Positions 1 through 10,435 are shown, counted from the stretch's first letter. The stretch is DNA of 64,000 nt from Actinobacillus genomosp. 1 (GCF_029774175.1 NZ_CP103834.1:940501-1004500); one strand, 5' to 3'. Notes: generated from the letters alone by a model not told the origin. A program made the numbers and translations.

Positions 1-935
1 ACCGCTAAGCGGTAACTATGCGACAGCGTACAAGCGCGATAAATAGCATTATATAACTCACGTAAATTGCCCGGCCAACGATATGCCTGCAATGCTTGTA
101 AAAATTCATCGTCATATTCCAATTTACTGATGCCTAATTGCCGGCTGATTCGAGTAATAAAATGATCCGCCAACAACGGCAAATCGCCCTGACGTTCTCG
201 TAGCGGCGGTAGATCCAAAGTAAGCACATTTAAGCGATGATAGAGGTCTTCTCGGACTTTGCCTTCTGCAACCAATGTCGCCAACGGCTTCTGAGACGTA
301 CAAATAACACGAACATCCACTTGAATTTCTTGATCTTCGCCGACACGACGGAAACAACCGTCATTTAGAAAACGTAATAACTTCGCTTGCATTTCAAGCG
401 AAAGTTCCGCTATCGAATCCAACAGCACGGTACCACCATTGGCATATTCAAAGAAACCAATATTCTCTTTGCCGTTGCCACGATGTCCGAACATCTCCGA
501 CTCCGCCTCATCAGCCGGCAAACCGGCACAATTTACCGCAATAAATTTATGATCTCTACGCGAACTCAGTTCATGACACGCTTTGGCAAAAACATCTTTA
601 CCGGTACCGGTTTCTCCTTGAATCAACAACGGCGCATTTAGCATTGCAAATTTCTTAGCCTGCTCTACAACCGCCTGCATTTTCGGACTTTGCGCAATAA
701 TATGTTCAAAACAGCCTTGCGGATAAATAATAAATTCCACCTTTTCAATCCCTTGAAGCGGTCGAATTTTTTCAAGAATTTGCAATTGTTGCGTAGCACT
801 CAATGGAGGAAATTCAACTTGAATCCCCAATTCGGTAAATTCAATATGGTGAACGGTTTGCTTTTGCACACCTAATAAATGTAGAACCTCTTCTGCGACT
901 GTGAATTTTTCCGTACATTTAATTGATAACAGCAT
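1..935 (-). CDS. tyrR: TyrR transcriptional regulator, partial (3' end outside window)
   Basis: Reading the complement from ATG at 935 gives an open frame of about 311 residues that runs off the left edge. It begins MLLSIKCTEKFTV and contains an AAA+ domain with Walker A GETGTGKD, followed by AESEMFGHRG where NtrC-type activators carry GAFTGA; that loop is absent, as in TyrR, which does not work with sigma-54. Further on are GGTVLLDSIAELS (Walker B) and YRWPGNLREL. The E. coli N-terminal ACT/PAS region is missing, which fits the short Haemophilus-type TyrR. The C-terminal helix-turn-helix should lie outside the window. An AAGG ribosome site precedes the ATG. TyrR controls aromatic amino acid genes; identity rests on the domain pattern. 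Confidence 0.88.
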   Translation of the reverse strand, partial: MLLSIKCTEKFTVAEEVLHLLGVQKQTVHHIEFTELGIQVEFPPLSATQQLQILEKIRPLQGIEKVEFIIYPQGCFEHIIAQSPKMQAVVEQAKKFAMLNAPLLIQGETGTGKDVFAKACHELSSRRDHKFIAVNCAGLPADEAESEMFGHRGNGKENIGFFEYANGGTVLLDSIAELSLEMQAKLLRFLNDGCFRRVGEDQEIQVDVRVICTSQKPLATLVAEGKVREDLYHRLNVLTLDLPPLRERQGDLPLLADHFITRISRQLGISKLEYDDEFLQALQAYRWPGNLRELYNAIYRACTLSHSYRLA

Positions 936-1008
936 TGTTTTTTTACCTTAATTCAAATGATAAATCTCTGTTCATCATACCCTTAAAACGTTATTTTGGA
1001 AACTTTTG

Positions 1009-1028
1009 TTTACAATCACTAATGTAAA
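1009..1028. promoter_or_regulatory. Inverted repeat TTTACA-N8-TGTAAA between tyrR and gmhA
   Basis: A perfect 6-bp inverted repeat with an 8-bp spacer sits in the divergent tyrR/gmhA intergenic region. The half-sites resemble TyrR-box halves, but their orientation and spacing are not the canonical TGTAAA-N6-TTTACA. It may be an operator for either gene; no function can be shown. Confidence 0.3.
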
Positions 1029-1126
1029 TATTCTGCATTCTCTTGTTTACTTTAAGATAACAATCCCATACACTTTTTAGTACATCGAACCATTTAAAAA
1101 TGGTCGATTAACCATTCTATGATTAA

Positions 1127-1726
<600 letters not shown>

Positions 1727-1764
1727 TATTTAATACGAAAAATATTTTTAAGAAATCTATTGCT

Positions 1765-1800
1765 AAAGGACTGAAGTCAGAAATCGGCTCAGTCCTTTTT
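1765..1800 (+). terminator. Rho-independent terminator of gmhA
   Basis: GGACTGA (1768-1774) pairs with TCAGTCC (1789-1795) and is followed by a T run; it lies about 40 bp after the gmhA stop. Confidence 0.85.
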
Positions 1801-1840
1801 ATTTTCTTTGTTATTGCAAAACCGAGTTAAGTTTAAGCAT

Positions 1841-1886
1841 AAAAAAATCTGCACCTAAATGGATATGAATCTATTAGGTGCAGATT
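1841..1886 (-). terminator. Rho-independent terminator of pckA
   Basis: A 13-bp perfect stem, AATCTGCACCTAA (1846-1858) with TTAGGTGCAGATT (1874-1886). On the minus strand it is followed by seven T, matching termination of pckA. Confidence 0.88.
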
Positions 1887-1939
1887 ATTATCGGCTAATT
1901 AGCCTTTTCAAATATTACTCAACAAACTTTGGATTAGTA

Positions 1940-3550
1940 TTAAAGTTTCGGACCGGCCGCAACTAATGCTTTACCTTCATCATTTGTAGTATATTTTTCA
2001 AAGTTTTTCACAAAACGACTTGCTAAATCTTCCGCTTTAGTTTGCCATTGTGTTTTATCCGCATAAGTATCGCGAGGATCAAGAATTGCAGGATCTACAT
2101 TCGGTAATGCTGTCGGAACCGCTAAATTGAAAATCGGTAATTCTTTTGTTTCCGCTTTTTCAATTGAACCGTCTAAGATAGCGTCAATGATACCGCGAGT
2201 ATCTTTAATCGAAATACGTTTACCCGAACCGTTCCAACCGGTATTCACTAAGTACGCTTGTGAACCCGCTTCTTCCATACGTTTCACTAATACTTCAGCA
2301 TATTTAGTCGGATGAAGTGATAAGAATGCCGCACCGAAACACGCTGAGAAAGTTGGTGTCGGTTCAGTAATACCACGTTCGGTACCCGCTAATTTTGCAG
2401 TAAAACCGGATAAGAAGTAATATTTAGTTTGTTCTGGTGTTAATTTAGAAACAGGAGGTAACACACCGAAAGCGTCTGCGGTTAAGAAAATTACTTTTTT
2501 CGCATGACCCGCTTTTGAAACCGGTTCAACAATATTATCAATATGATAAATCGGATAAGATACGCGTGTATTTTCAGTTTTTGAACCGTCCGCAAAATCA
2601 ACCGAACCGTCTTCACGTACGACAACGTTTTCTAATAACGCATCACGACGGATTGCACGGTAGATATCCGGTTCGTTTTCTTCGGAAAGATTGATTGTTT
2701 TCGCATAGCAACCGCCTTCGTAGTTAAATACGCCGTCATCATCCCAACCGTGTTCGTCATCACCGATTAATCTACGTTTAGGATCGGTTGAAAGCGTTGT
2801 TTTACCCGTACCGGATAAGCCGAAGAATACCGCGACATCACCGTCTTTGCCAACGTTTGCAGAACAGTGCATTGACGCAATACCTTTAAGCGGTAACCAG
2901 TAGTTCATGAGCGAGAACAAACCTTTTTTCATTTCACCGCCGTACCAAGTACCGCCGATAAGCTGAATTTTTTCAGTTAAGTTAAACGCAACGAAGTTTT
3001 CAGAATTTAATCCCTGCTCTTTCCAATTCGGATTGGTTACTTTTGAACCGTTCATCACAACGAAATCAGGAACGAAATTCACTAATTCTTCTTCTGACGG
3101 ACGAACAAACATATTTTTCACAAAATGTGCTTGCCATGCCACTTCGGTCACAATACGTACCGCTACACGGCTGTCTTTATTTGCACCGCAGAAAGCATCA
3201 ACGACAAATAAACGTTTATTTGACAATTGATGAGTTACCAATTCTTTTAAACTTTGCCAAGTCGCTTGGTTCATCGGTTTGTTATCATTTTTAACCGCAT
3301 CCGATGTCCACCAAACATTATCTTTTGATGTTTCATCATATACGATATACTTATCTTTAGGGGAACGGCCGGTAAAAATGCCGGTATCTACGGCAACTGC
3401 GCCGGACGTTGTTAAACGACCTTTTTCAAAACCTTCTAATTCAGGTTTCATTTCCTCTTCAAATAATTGTTCATAACTTGGATTACGTACAATTTCTTTT
3501 ACGTTAGTAATACCTAATTGTGCTAGTTCTTGTTCAATACGACTTAACAT
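1940..3550 (-). CDS. pckA: Phosphoenolpyruvate carboxykinase (ATP)
   Basis: A 536-residue enzyme that converts oxaloacetate and ATP to phosphoenolpyruvate, CO2 and ADP in gluconeogenesis; in Pasteurellaceae the reverse, CO2-fixing direction also feeds succinate formation. Visible motifs are the P-loop [11 protein letters not shown], the kinase-2 region [14 protein letters not shown], and the start [18 protein letters not shown]. The length is typical of the ATP-dependent family. It is a single gene divergent from ftsB with its own terminator. The frame is intact. Confidence 0.97.
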   Translation of the reverse strand: MLSRIEQELAQLGITNVKEIVRNPSYEQLFEEEMKPELEGFEKGRLTTSGAVAVDTGIFTGRSPKDKYIVYDETSKDNVWWTSDAVKNDNKPMNQATWQSLKELVTHQLSNKRLFVVDAFCGANKDSRVAVRIVTEVAWQAHFVKNMFVRPSEEELVNFVPDFVVMNGSKVTNPNWKEQGLNSENFVAFNLTEKIQLIGGTWYGGEMKKGLFSLMNYWLPLKGIASMHCSANVGKDGDVAVFFGLSGTGKTTLSTDPKRRLIGDDEHGWDDDGVFNYEGGCYAKTINLSEENEPDIYRAIRRDALLENVVVREDGSVDFADGSKTENTRVSYPIYHIDNIVEPVSKAGHAKKVIFLTADAFGVLPPVSKLTPEQTKYYFLSGFTAKLAGTERGITEPTPTFSACFGAAFLSLHPTKYAEVLVKRMEEAGSQAYLVNTGWNGSGKRISIKDTRGIIDAILDGSIEKAETKELPIFNLAVPTALPNVDPAILDPRDTYADKTQWQTKAEDLASRFVKNFEKYTTNDEGKALVAAGPKL

Positions 3551-3706
3551 AGAATTACCTCATTCATAATATTAAAAGTTGAAATTTAAAAACTAAGTTT
3601 ATTGTAACCAATTCTTACTAAAAAAAATGTTAAGTACTTCAAATTTTTTAGAAAAATTGGAGGGATTCTCTGTTTTATTTTGCCTCAAGTCAAAATTTTA
3701 ATCAGT

Positions 3707-3750
3707 ATTCCGTTTCCATTTGACTACTTTTAAAGCATTCCATTTCCAAT
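3707..3750. repeat. Direct repeat in the pckA/ftsB intergenic region
   Basis: ATTCCGTTTCCATT (3707-3720) and ATTCCATTTCCAAT (3737-3750) match at 12 of 14 positions and are offset by 30 bp, about three helical turns. They lie between the divergent pckA and ftsB starts and could be paired regulator half-sites. No regulator can be assigned. Confidence 0.35.
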
Positions 3751-3821
3751 CAGGAAGAGGTTTTTATTTTTTACAAAAAAAGGTAGAATTAAACGAGTTT
3801 ATTTATACTTAGAGAAATTAA

Positions 3822-4100
<279 letters not shown>

Positions 4101-4115
4101 ATTATAGAAATATAA

Positions 4116-4802
4116 ATGACACGAAAAATTATTGCGGTAATTCCTGCCTCGGGTGTCGGTAGCCGTATGCAAGCCGGTTTACCCAAACAATATTTAAAAT
4201 TACAAAATAAAACGATTTTAGAGCATACGCTCGAAATTTTTTTAGCACATCCGGATATTGAAAAAATTGTTGTTGCCGTTGCCGAAACCGATCCGTTTTA
4301 TCCTCAAATCGCTTTATTAAACTCGTCTAAAATCCAAATCGTATTCGGCGGAGAAACTCGGGCGCATTCCGTTTTTAATGCGCTGCAAGTTATTGAAGAT
4401 GATAGTTGGGTATTGGTACATGATGCGGCACGTCCCTGTTTAAAGCGGTCTGATTTAGATAAACTTTTACAAAGTGATGCGAAACACGGCGCAATATTAG
4501 CAACGCCTGCGATTGATACGATGAAAAGAGCTGACGGTGATAAAATTATGCATACCGAAGATCGTTCAACACTTTGGCATGCTCTAACCCCTCAATTTTT
4601 TCCTACGCACTTGCTCAAACAGGCACTGATTAGCGCATTTGAAAAAAACTTAACGATCACGGATGAAGCTTCCGCAATGGAATTTAGCGGTTATCAACCG
4701 CGCCTTATTGCCGGTCGAAGCGATAATTTAAAAATTACTCGCCCGGAAGATTTAGCCTTAGCGGAATTTTACTTAACCCAAAACACGGAGAAAGAACTAT
4801 GA
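4116..4802 (+). CDS. ispD: 2-C-methyl-D-erythritol 4-phosphate cytidylyltransferase
   Basis: A 228-residue cytidylyltransferase that makes CDP-methylerythritol from MEP and CTP, third step of the MEP isoprenoid pathway. The CTP-binding signature [18 protein letters not shown] lies at about residues 10-27, VHDAARPCL at about 106-114, and [12 protein letters not shown] near 188. Its last four bases overlap the ispF start (ATGA), so the two genes are translationally coupled. The third pathway gene in this window, ispA, lies at 9.1 kb. Confidence 0.96.
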   Translation: MTRKIIAVIPASGVGSRMQAGLPKQYLKLQNKTILEHTLEIFLAHPDIEKIVVAVAETDPFYPQIALLNSSKIQIVFGGETRAHSVFNALQVIEDDSWVLVHDAARPCLKRSDLDKLLQSDAKHGAILATPAIDTMKRADGDKIMHTEDRSTLWHALTPQFFPTHLLKQALISAFEKNLTITDEASAMEFSGYQPRLIAGRSDNLKITRPEDLALAEFYLTQNTEKEL

Positions 4803-5275
4803 TTCGTATCGGACACGGCTTCGATGTACATGCATTCGGACAAGACAGACCATTAATGATTTGCGGCGTTGAAGTTCCTTATCATACCGGTTTTATTGCA
4901 CATAGTGACGGCGATGTCGCATTACATGCACTGACCGATGCGCTTTTAGGCGCAGTTGCACTTGGTGATATAGGTAAATTATTTCCTGATACAGATATGC
5001 AATACAAAAATGCGGATAGCCGAAAATTACTGATCGAGGCATATCGTCAAGTCCGTGCGCAGGGTTATAAAGTAGCTAACATAGATGTGACAATTATTGC
5101 GCAAGCACCTAAAATGCGTCCTTATATCGACCAAATGCGCCAAACTATTGCAGATGACTTACAATGTGATGTAATGCAAGTAAACGTCAAAGCGACGACA
5201 ACAGAAAAACTCGGTTTTACGGGAAGAGGCGAAGGAATTGCTTGTGAAGCGGTTGCTTTACTGATTAAGCAATAA
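4799..5275 (+). CDS. ispF: 2-C-methyl-D-erythritol 2,4-cyclodiphosphate synthase
   Basis: A 158-residue trimeric enzyme that cyclises CDP-ME 2-phosphate to MEcPP in the MEP pathway. Metal ligands are visible in [10 protein letters not shown] (Asp8 and His10), and [17 protein letters not shown] supplies the third His. [11 protein letters not shown] and the C-terminal [16 protein letters not shown] match the family. It overlaps ispD by 4 bp and ends in a terminator hairpin 15 bp downstream. Confidence 0.96.
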   Translation: MIRIGHGFDVHAFGQDRPLMICGVEVPYHTGFIAHSDGDVALHALTDALLGAVALGDIGKLFPDTDMQYKNADSRKLLIEAYRQVRAQGYKVANIDVTIIAQAPKMRPYIDQMRQTIADDLQCDVMQVNVKATTTEKLGFTGRGEGIACEAVALLIKQ

Positions 5276-5289
5276 AATAGAGGAAATTA

Positions 5290-5318
5290 AAAAGGCTAAA
5301 CATCATGTTTAGCCTTTT
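5290..5318 (+). terminator. Terminator after ispF
   Basis: A 13-bp perfect stem, AAAAGGCTAAACA / TGTTTAGCCTTTT, with a 3-base loop; the right arm supplies the T run. The following stretch, about 5320-5600, is AT-rich and I see no gene in it. Confidence 0.75.
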
Positions 5319-5607
5319 GATAAGCATAATGAATAAAATTTTTTGTCTCTACGACTGACCAAAACATTTTCCAATGTCTTAGCCTTTTGTATTCTAAACC
5401 TATCTTCTAAAATTGCAATGCCAAAAACAACTAATTGCTTAATTAAATAGCAGACAAGTAGTTAATCATCTAAAAAAGTAGCTAATAGTTTACTAGTTTG
5501 TTTTCGGATAATATTATATAAAATAATAACGTTTTTACTTTATACGATATTTATTGCTAAAAATTGTAAATAATCTAACCACTCACGCCGTTCCATTAAA
5601 TAATCGC

Positions 5608-5635
5608 TTGTCTTCTCGTAAAATATTCTTATAAT
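5608..5635 (+). promoter_or_regulatory. Sigma-70 promoter of the 4.5S RNA gene
   Basis: TTGTCT (5608-5613) and a perfect TATAAT (5630-5635) are separated by 16 bp. The predicted start near 5642 leaves a leader of about 30 bases before the mature 4.5S RNA. Confidence 0.75.
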
Positions 5636-5671
5636 GAAGGCTCTTACGCATAATAGAGTGCGTAATCCTAT

Positions 5672-5783
5672 GGGGCGTTATTGGTTCCTCGCAACGGTGT
5701 TCAGCTTACTTAGTCAGGTTCGGAAGAAAGCAGCTTGGGTTGAAATTTCTGTGTGCCGAGGGTTGCTGGTAACGCCCCACCCT
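5672..5783 (+). ncRNA. ffs: 4.5S signal recognition particle RNA
   Basis: About 112 nt that align by eye to E. coli 4.5S RNA. The 5' end GGGGCGTTATTGGTT pairs with the 3' end TGGTAACGCCCC, and the conserved tetraloop/Ffh-binding region reads CAGGTTCGGAAGAAAGCAGC (5715-5734). The RNA binds Ffh and targets membrane proteins to FtsY/SecYEG. It is followed by CCCTTTT. A hairpin TTACGCA/TGCGTAA (5644-5650 and 5659-5665) lies in the predicted precursor leader, which in E. coli is removed by RNase P. A 76-codon open frame across this region is fortuitous. Confidence 0.96.
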
Positions 5784-5844
5784 TTTATATCCTCTCAAAA
5801 ATCTTGTCTGTTTTTCTGTTACATTTTCACGTCATACAAAATAA

Positions 5845-5904
5845 AAGCGGTTAAATTCCATTAAAATTTACTCGTTGCAAATTTATTGTTAAATTTAACC
5901 GCTT
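5845..5904. terminator. Inverted USS-like pair, probable terminator between ffs and the LtaS-like gene
   Basis: AAGCGGTTAAATT (5845-5857) pairs with AATTTAACCGCTT (5892-5904). The spacer contains the GCAAATTT segment usual in extended Actinobacillus-type USS. It lies 29 bp after the stop of the minus-strand gene, so it may end that transcript. Confidence 0.55.
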
Positions 5905-5933
5905 GTTACGACTTTTTGTAATATAACTTGGAA

Positions 5934-7877
5934 CTACTCTTTTTCCGGCTTCGGTAATTTGTATAACTGGTTTTTATATAAATAGCTGCCGAGCAACGCA
6001 TGCGCTAATGCTTCTTTCTTCATTGCTTCCGGCTGTTCTTGCGCTTTTAAGCTGTGATCCGCCTTATTATAGATAAAACCTTGAATCGGTGTATTTGGAC
6101 GCATCACCACTACCGAGCCGTCACCTTTCATCATCGCCTGTGTTGCATCATATTGCATAAAGGCGCGATTCGGATTTACATTTTTAGTTAAATCATAACC
6201 TAGCATCGGATATTCTCCGCTTACACCCGCAAGTGAGAGTAAGGTTGCCGGCATATCAATTTGGCTGACTAAACGGCTATCACGTTTTGCGTCAATACCC
6301 TCACCGATAAATAACGCCGGAATATGGAAATGCTGAATCGGTACTAAATGTTCACCTACTGCTCGAGAATCGTGATCGGCAATCACTAAGAAAATCGTAT
6401 CCTGCCAATAATCAGATTTTTTCGCCAACTCAAAGAAATGTCCAATCGCAAAATCGGCATATTTTGCCGCATTATTTCGGGTTTGTTTCGGCTGTTCATA
6501 TAACTCAATTTTACCGTCCGGAAATTCAAACGGATCATGATTACTCGAACTAAACACTAAGCTGAAAAACGGTTTACCTTCTTTGTGTAACTGAGTGAAA
6601 GTTTCATTCGCTTTATCAAACAGATCTTCGTCACTCATGCCCCAAGTGGCTTTAAATTTCGGATTTTTATAATCTTTTTCATCAATAATGCGGGTAAAGC
6701 CGTTTCCATAGAAAAAGCTCGCCATATTGTCGAAATGTTTTTCTCCGCCATAGATAAAGCTGGTGTCGTAGCCTTGACGACGTAACAATTCGGCAATGCT
6801 AAAGAAATTCGTCTGGCTCTTGGTTAATTTTACCACTGCTCGTGCCGGAGTCGGAGTAAAGCCGGTGGTTACCGCTTCAATACCTCGCACCGAACGGGTT
6901 CCTGTAGCATATAAATTCTCAAATAGCCAGCCTTCTTGCGCTAAGCGGTCAAAATTTGGTGTTAGCGGCTTACCGCCAAGCGTTCCGACAAACTGCGCCC
7001 CTAAGCTTTCTTCTAAAACAATCACGATATTTTTCGGCTTGCCTTGATAGGTCGCTTGGTTATAGGTCAAAGTCGGAATTTCCGTTGAAATATATTCAGC
7101 TTCCGCTCTGCCTCGTGCTTGTTTAACTAAAGCAAACATTTCTTCTGCCGACATTTTGCCGTACTGTTCGGAAGATTTATCTTCGTCTTTTAATTGTTGT
7201 ATTGCATAAAGTACCGAATAGCCCGAGCTTAATACTAATGAATTGACTAACGGATCGCTGGAAAACGCCACCATTGCTGGATTTATACCTCGGTGAGCAA
7301 ACGAAGAACGTCCGCCGACAAACACTAAAGCCGCAACCAGTAAGCCGATTAACGGGCGGAATTTCCAAGTCGGGAAATGCAGATTGCGAGTCGCCCAGCC
7401 GGATAATTTCCAATACACCACTAACGAAACTACGGCTAATAATGAGCTAATGATAACCGTGGCCAAATGGCCGTTAATCAGCATAGTAAACACTTCTTTC
7501 GGATGTACCAGATATTCGATAAAAAGTCGATTCGGACGTAAATCGAAAGTCTCAATAAAGTTTGGCGTAGCCGCTTCCATAAACAGAATAAACACCGAAC
7601 CGGCGGTGAGCCAGATACGCAAAATGATGCGCCATACTTTGCCTAACGTATTGTTATTTAAGAAAAATGCAGTAAATAGTGCGGGTACGCCGAATAGCCA
7701 ACAAAGGGCGGAAATATCAATACGAATACCTTGTAAGAAAAGCGGTAACCAGCCATCAACGGCGGCAACTCGGTCAGCTTGCCATAGGCTAAGCCCTAGG
7801 CGAGATAAAGACAGTATGAGTAGATTGATCCCAACAAAAAACAGTATTGGGAACAACACAGAACGGCGTTGTTCCAT
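5934..7877 (-). CDS. LtaS-type phosphoglycerol transferase / sulfatase-fold membrane protein
   Basis: I chose ATG at 7877 (MEQRRSV, 647 residues) because AAAGGAGAAATT sits just upstream; a longer frame to 7931 lacks this. The N-terminal third is hydrophobic with about five membrane segments; the C-terminal part is an alkaline-phosphatase/sulfatase-fold extracytoplasmic domain. EESLGAQF gives the metal-binding Glu, ATGTRSVRGIEA the Thr nucleophile region, YGGEKHFDN and DHDSRA further metal-site residues. The LTA synthase family moves phosphoglycerol or phosphoethanolamine groups onto envelope glycans; a Gram-negative of this kind has no lipoteichoic acid, so the substrate is unknown. Confidence 0.85.
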   Translation of the reverse strand: MEQRRSVLFPILFFVGINLLILSLSRLGLSLWQADRVAAVDGWLPLFLQGIRIDISALCWLFGVPALFTAFFLNNNTLGKVWRIILRIWLTAGSVFILFMEAATPNFIETFDLRPNRLFIEYLVHPKEVFTMLINGHLATVIISSLLAVVSLVVYWKLSGWATRNLHFPTWKFRPLIGLLVAALVFVGGRSSFAHRGINPAMVAFSSDPLVNSLVLSSGYSVLYAIQQLKDEDKSSEQYGKMSAEEMFALVKQARGRAEAEYISTEIPTLTYNQATYQGKPKNIVIVLEESLGAQFVGTLGGKPLTPNFDRLAQEGWLFENLYATGTRSVRGIEAVTTGFTPTPARAVVKLTKSQTNFFSIAELLRRQGYDTSFIYGGEKHFDNMASFFYGNGFTRIIDEKDYKNPKFKATWGMSDEDLFDKANETFTQLHKEGKPFFSLVFSSSNHDPFEFPDGKIELYEQPKQTRNNAAKYADFAIGHFFELAKKSDYWQDTIFLVIADHDSRAVGEHLVPIQHFHIPALFIGEGIDAKRDSRLVSQIDMPATLLSLAGVSGEYPMLGYDLTKNVNPNRAFMQYDATQAMMKGDGSVVVMRPNTPIQGFIYNKADHSLKAQEQPEAMKKEALAHALLGSYLYKNQLYKLPKPEKE

Positions 7878-7947
7878 AATTTCTCCTTTTAAATTTAAAA
7901 TAAAGCGCATACCGATAATAGGTTGCACCAATGATATAGAATGATTA

Positions 7948-8736
7948 TTAAGATTTTATTAATACTTGATCTCCTAAGCGAATTACACCGCTATTTTGAG
8001 GCACTAAATGAATACCAAAAACAGGCTTACCCTTTTCATTGGTGTGCATTTGTTTAAGTGTCCGGAAAGGCTCAACGTTCGAGTCGAATTCAAGTGTGGT
8101 TAAATCACGGGTAATCATTACACAACGAGTACATAATGCAGACTTCGTGAATATGACCTCACCGATTTGTACTTGTTCCCATTGTTCTTCTTCAAAAGCA
8201 ATATTTCCATCGATCACAATATTCGGGCGAAAACGATCCATCGAAATCTCAACCGGTGACCACTGTTTAACTTGCTCAAGTGACTTTTCAGACATGAGTG
8301 AAACAGGATTGCTATCGGCAAAACTTAACGGATGTTGAGCAAAGTTCGCCACTTCACGTTGGCTCTTGCCTCCCAGCCAACGTAACTGTACCTCTCGCCC
8401 GAAAGTTTCGCTTAACCATTGATTCACTTCGGCTGTTGCCACAAGCGAATCGAAATGCGTTCCCCATACTTCGCTGGTTTGCACTCGTTGGAAATCTTGG
8501 TAAAGTACCACGCATTTTTGACCGCTTGTATGGCAAATGATGATACCTGTCGCAATCGGAAACACAGATAAATTATATAATTCCGCATCTTTACGGGCGG
8601 TAATAAATTTACCGTCAGTTTCGGTAATCATAAACTCTCGGTCGAAGTTTAACCCTTTGGCTTCCACAAAGGCTTGTTCGACACGATAAGCCGCCGTTGA
8701 TTTAATCGGGTAAAGATTGAGTTGTGTCACTTTCAT
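7948..8736 (-). CDS. MOSC domain protein (YcbX-like)
   Basis: 262 residues from ATG at 8736 (MKVTQLNLYPIKS), chosen because AGGAATTTTTACTA precedes it; an upstream start at 8787 would add 17 non-conserved residues. An N-terminal MOSC beta-barrel domain (about residues 1-115) precedes a MOSC domain with the conserved Cys in ALCTRCVMITRDL (about residue 205), the likely molybdenum-cofactor ligand. Relatives such as YcbX reduce N-hydroxylated compounds using a Moco. No second Moco gene is next to it. The C-terminal 2Fe-2S domain of E. coli YcbX is absent, so the redox partner must be separate. Confidence 0.85.
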   Translation of the reverse strand: MKVTQLNLYPIKSTAAYRVEQAFVEAKGLNFDREFMITETDGKFITARKDAELYNLSVFPIATGIIICHTSGQKCVVLYQDFQRVQTSEVWGTHFDSLVATAEVNQWLSETFGREVQLRWLGGKSQREVANFAQHPLSFADSNPVSLMSEKSLEQVKQWSPVEISMDRFRPNIVIDGNIAFEEEQWEQVQIGEVIFTKSALCTRCVMITRDLTTLEFDSNVEPFRTLKQMHTNEKGKPVFGIHLVPQNSGVIRLGDQVLIKS

Positions 8737-8880
8737 TAGTAAAAATTCCTGTAAATTTGACCGCTTGCTAAAATACGCTCGCACCATACCTAAAAGCGGT
8801 TAAAAAGTAAAAGGAATTTGCAAATAAAGGAGGGAAACGATAAACTTACGCCATTTATCGCCCTAAATTAGGTAATTAAA

Positions 8881-9105
8881 ATGGCTAAAAAACCCACTCA
8901 AGATTTTGAATCGACTCTCAAGGAATTAGAAGCAATCGTCAGCCACTTAGAAACGGGCGACTTGCCTTTAGAAGAAGCACTTAATGAGTTTGAAACTGCG
9001 GTAAAACTTGTACAGCAAGGACAAGAACGCTTACAAAAAGCGGAACAACGCATTCAAATCTTACTCAATAAAAACGACCAAGCCGAACTTTCCGATTACG
9101 AATAA
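8881..9105 (+). CDS. xseB: Exonuclease VII small subunit
   Basis: A 74-residue helical protein ([26 protein letters not shown]) with the typical length and two-helix pattern of XseB. It joins XseA, encoded at 18.8 kb, to form exonuclease VII, which degrades single-stranded DNA from both ends. It lies 8 bp upstream of ispA, the usual xseB-ispA order; dxs, which often follows, is absent here. Confidence 0.95.
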   Translation: MAKKPTQDFESTLKELEAIVSHLETGDLPLEEALNEFETAVKLVQQGQERLQKAEQRIQILLNKNDQAELSDYE

Positions 9106-9113
9106 AAATAACA

Positions 9114-10007
9114 ATGAGCTATTCTCTCTCAACCGATCTTAGCGTTATACAACAGCGCATTAATGATTTCTTAAGTACAAAATTAAAAACATATCAAGCT
9201 TATGATTCTGCGTTAATTGAAGCGATGTCTTACGCCGTATTACTCGGCGGGAAACGTGTTCGTCCGTTCTTAATTTATGCCACCGGCAGAATGTTAGGCG
9301 TACCGCTTGAACAGCTTGATCACAGTGCCGCAGCAATGGAAGCGATCCATGCTTATTCATTAGTACATGATGATTTACCGGCAATGGATGACGATAAACT
9401 ACGCCGAGGTAAACCGACTTGTCATATCGCTTTTGATGAAGCAACCGCCATTCTTGCCGGCGATGCGTTACAAAGTTTTGCCTTTGAATTGATTGCCCAA
9501 GACGAATCATTAACCGATTCGCAAAAAGTCCGCCAAATTCAATCGCTTGCCCAAGCTGCCGGTGCAAGAGGAATGTGTTTAGGGCAAAGCCTCGATTTGC
9601 TCGCTGAAGATAAAGCGGTCAATTTAGCCGAATTGGAATTAATCCACCGTAATAAAACCGGTGCGTTGATTATTGCTTCCGTATTGATGGGCTTTAATTT
9701 ATCCGCACATTCGCAAAATTTAGCAATAAAACAACCGCTTGAACGCTATGCGCAAGCAATCGGATTAGCCTTCCAAGTACAAGATGATATTTTAGATGTC
9801 ATTGGAGAAACCGATAAAATCGGTAAAACCGTAGGTTCGGACGAAAACTTGCATAAAAGCACTTATCCTAAACTGCTTGGTTTAGAAGGCGCACAAAAGA
9901 AAGCGCAGGACTTATACCAAACCGCATTAAATGCACTTGGGGAATTGCCGTTTGATACCACTGCGCTTAAAGAATTAGCGCATTTTATTGTCAAACGTGA
10001 AAACTAA
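9114..10007 (+). CDS. ispA: Farnesyl diphosphate synthase (geranyltranstransferase)
   Basis: A 297-residue all-helical prenyltransferase that condenses IPP with DMAPP and GPP to give farnesyl diphosphate. The first Asp-rich motif is DDLPAMDDD (about residues 84-92), the second is DDILD near 225, and GGKRVRPFL lies at about 46-54. It supplies precursor for ubiquinone and undecaprenyl phosphate. Probably co-transcribed with xseB and ended by the hairpin at 10052. Confidence 0.95.
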   Translation: MSYSLSTDLSVIQQRINDFLSTKLKTYQAYDSALIEAMSYAVLLGGKRVRPFLIYATGRMLGVPLEQLDHSAAAMEAIHAYSLVHDDLPAMDDDKLRRGKPTCHIAFDEATAILAGDALQSFAFELIAQDESLTDSQKVRQIQSLAQAAGARGMCLGQSLDLLAEDKAVNLAELELIHRNKTGALIIASVLMGFNLSAHSQNLAIKQPLERYAQAIGLAFQVQDDILDVIGETDKIGKTVGSDENLHKSTYPKLLGLEGAQKKAQDLYQTALNALGELPFDTTALKELAHFIVKREN

Positions 10008-10051
10008 TTTGCAAAAAATCGTGCGATTTTGACCGCTTACTTAAAGCATAT

Positions 10052-10078
10052 AAAGGCGAGAATGACTCTCGCCTTTTT
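10052..10078 (+). terminator. Terminator of xseB-ispA
   Basis: AAAGGCGAGA (10052-10061) pairs with TCTCGCCTTT (10067-10076), followed by further T. A single USS-like GACCGCTT lies just upstream. Confidence 0.85.
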
Positions 10079-10090
10079 GTTTATTTACAT

Positions 10091-10435
10091 TTACTTTTGA
10101 AAGGCAAAATAAACCGCACCTAAAATACAGATAAAACTGAGTAAATAGTTCAGTTTAAACCCTTCATTCAAATAAACCACCGCAAATACCGAAAAAACCA
10201 CTAACGCAATCACTTCTTGCATAATCTTTAACTGAAACGGTTTGATTTGCCATTGTGCGCCTAAATTATTTGCCGGTACGGCAAGACAATATTCGAAAAA
10301 AGCGATTCCCCAGCTAATCAGTACAATTTGCCATAAGGGTAACGGTGTCGCCGACGGTTTGATATGCCAATACCAAGCGAATGTCATCAAAGTATTAGAA
10401 AGCGTTAAAAGCAAAATGACGATTAACCAACTCAT
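10091..10435 (-). CDS. DMT-superfamily small membrane protein (DUF486)
   Basis: 114 residues with four predicted membrane segments: MSWLIVILLLTLSNTLMTFAW, an IVLISWGIAFFEYCLAVPAN block, a VIALVVFSVFAVVY segment and a LLSFICILGAVYFAF tail. Size and the FEYCLAVPANN signature match the DUF486 family of four-helix EamA/SMR-like proteins, whose substrate is unknown. It is a single gene between two bidirectional hairpins. Confidence 0.8.
   Translation of the reverse strand: MSWLIVILLLTLSNTLMTFAWYWHIKPSATPLPLWQIVLISWGIAFFEYCLAVPANNLGAQWQIKPFQLKIMQEVIALVVFSVFAVVYLNEGFKLNYLLSFICILGAVYFAFQK

Noticed and set aside
5634..5864. 76-codon open frame starting near the ffs promoter
   Set aside because: It overlaps the 4.5S RNA gene and its promoter completely; the RNA explains the conservation.
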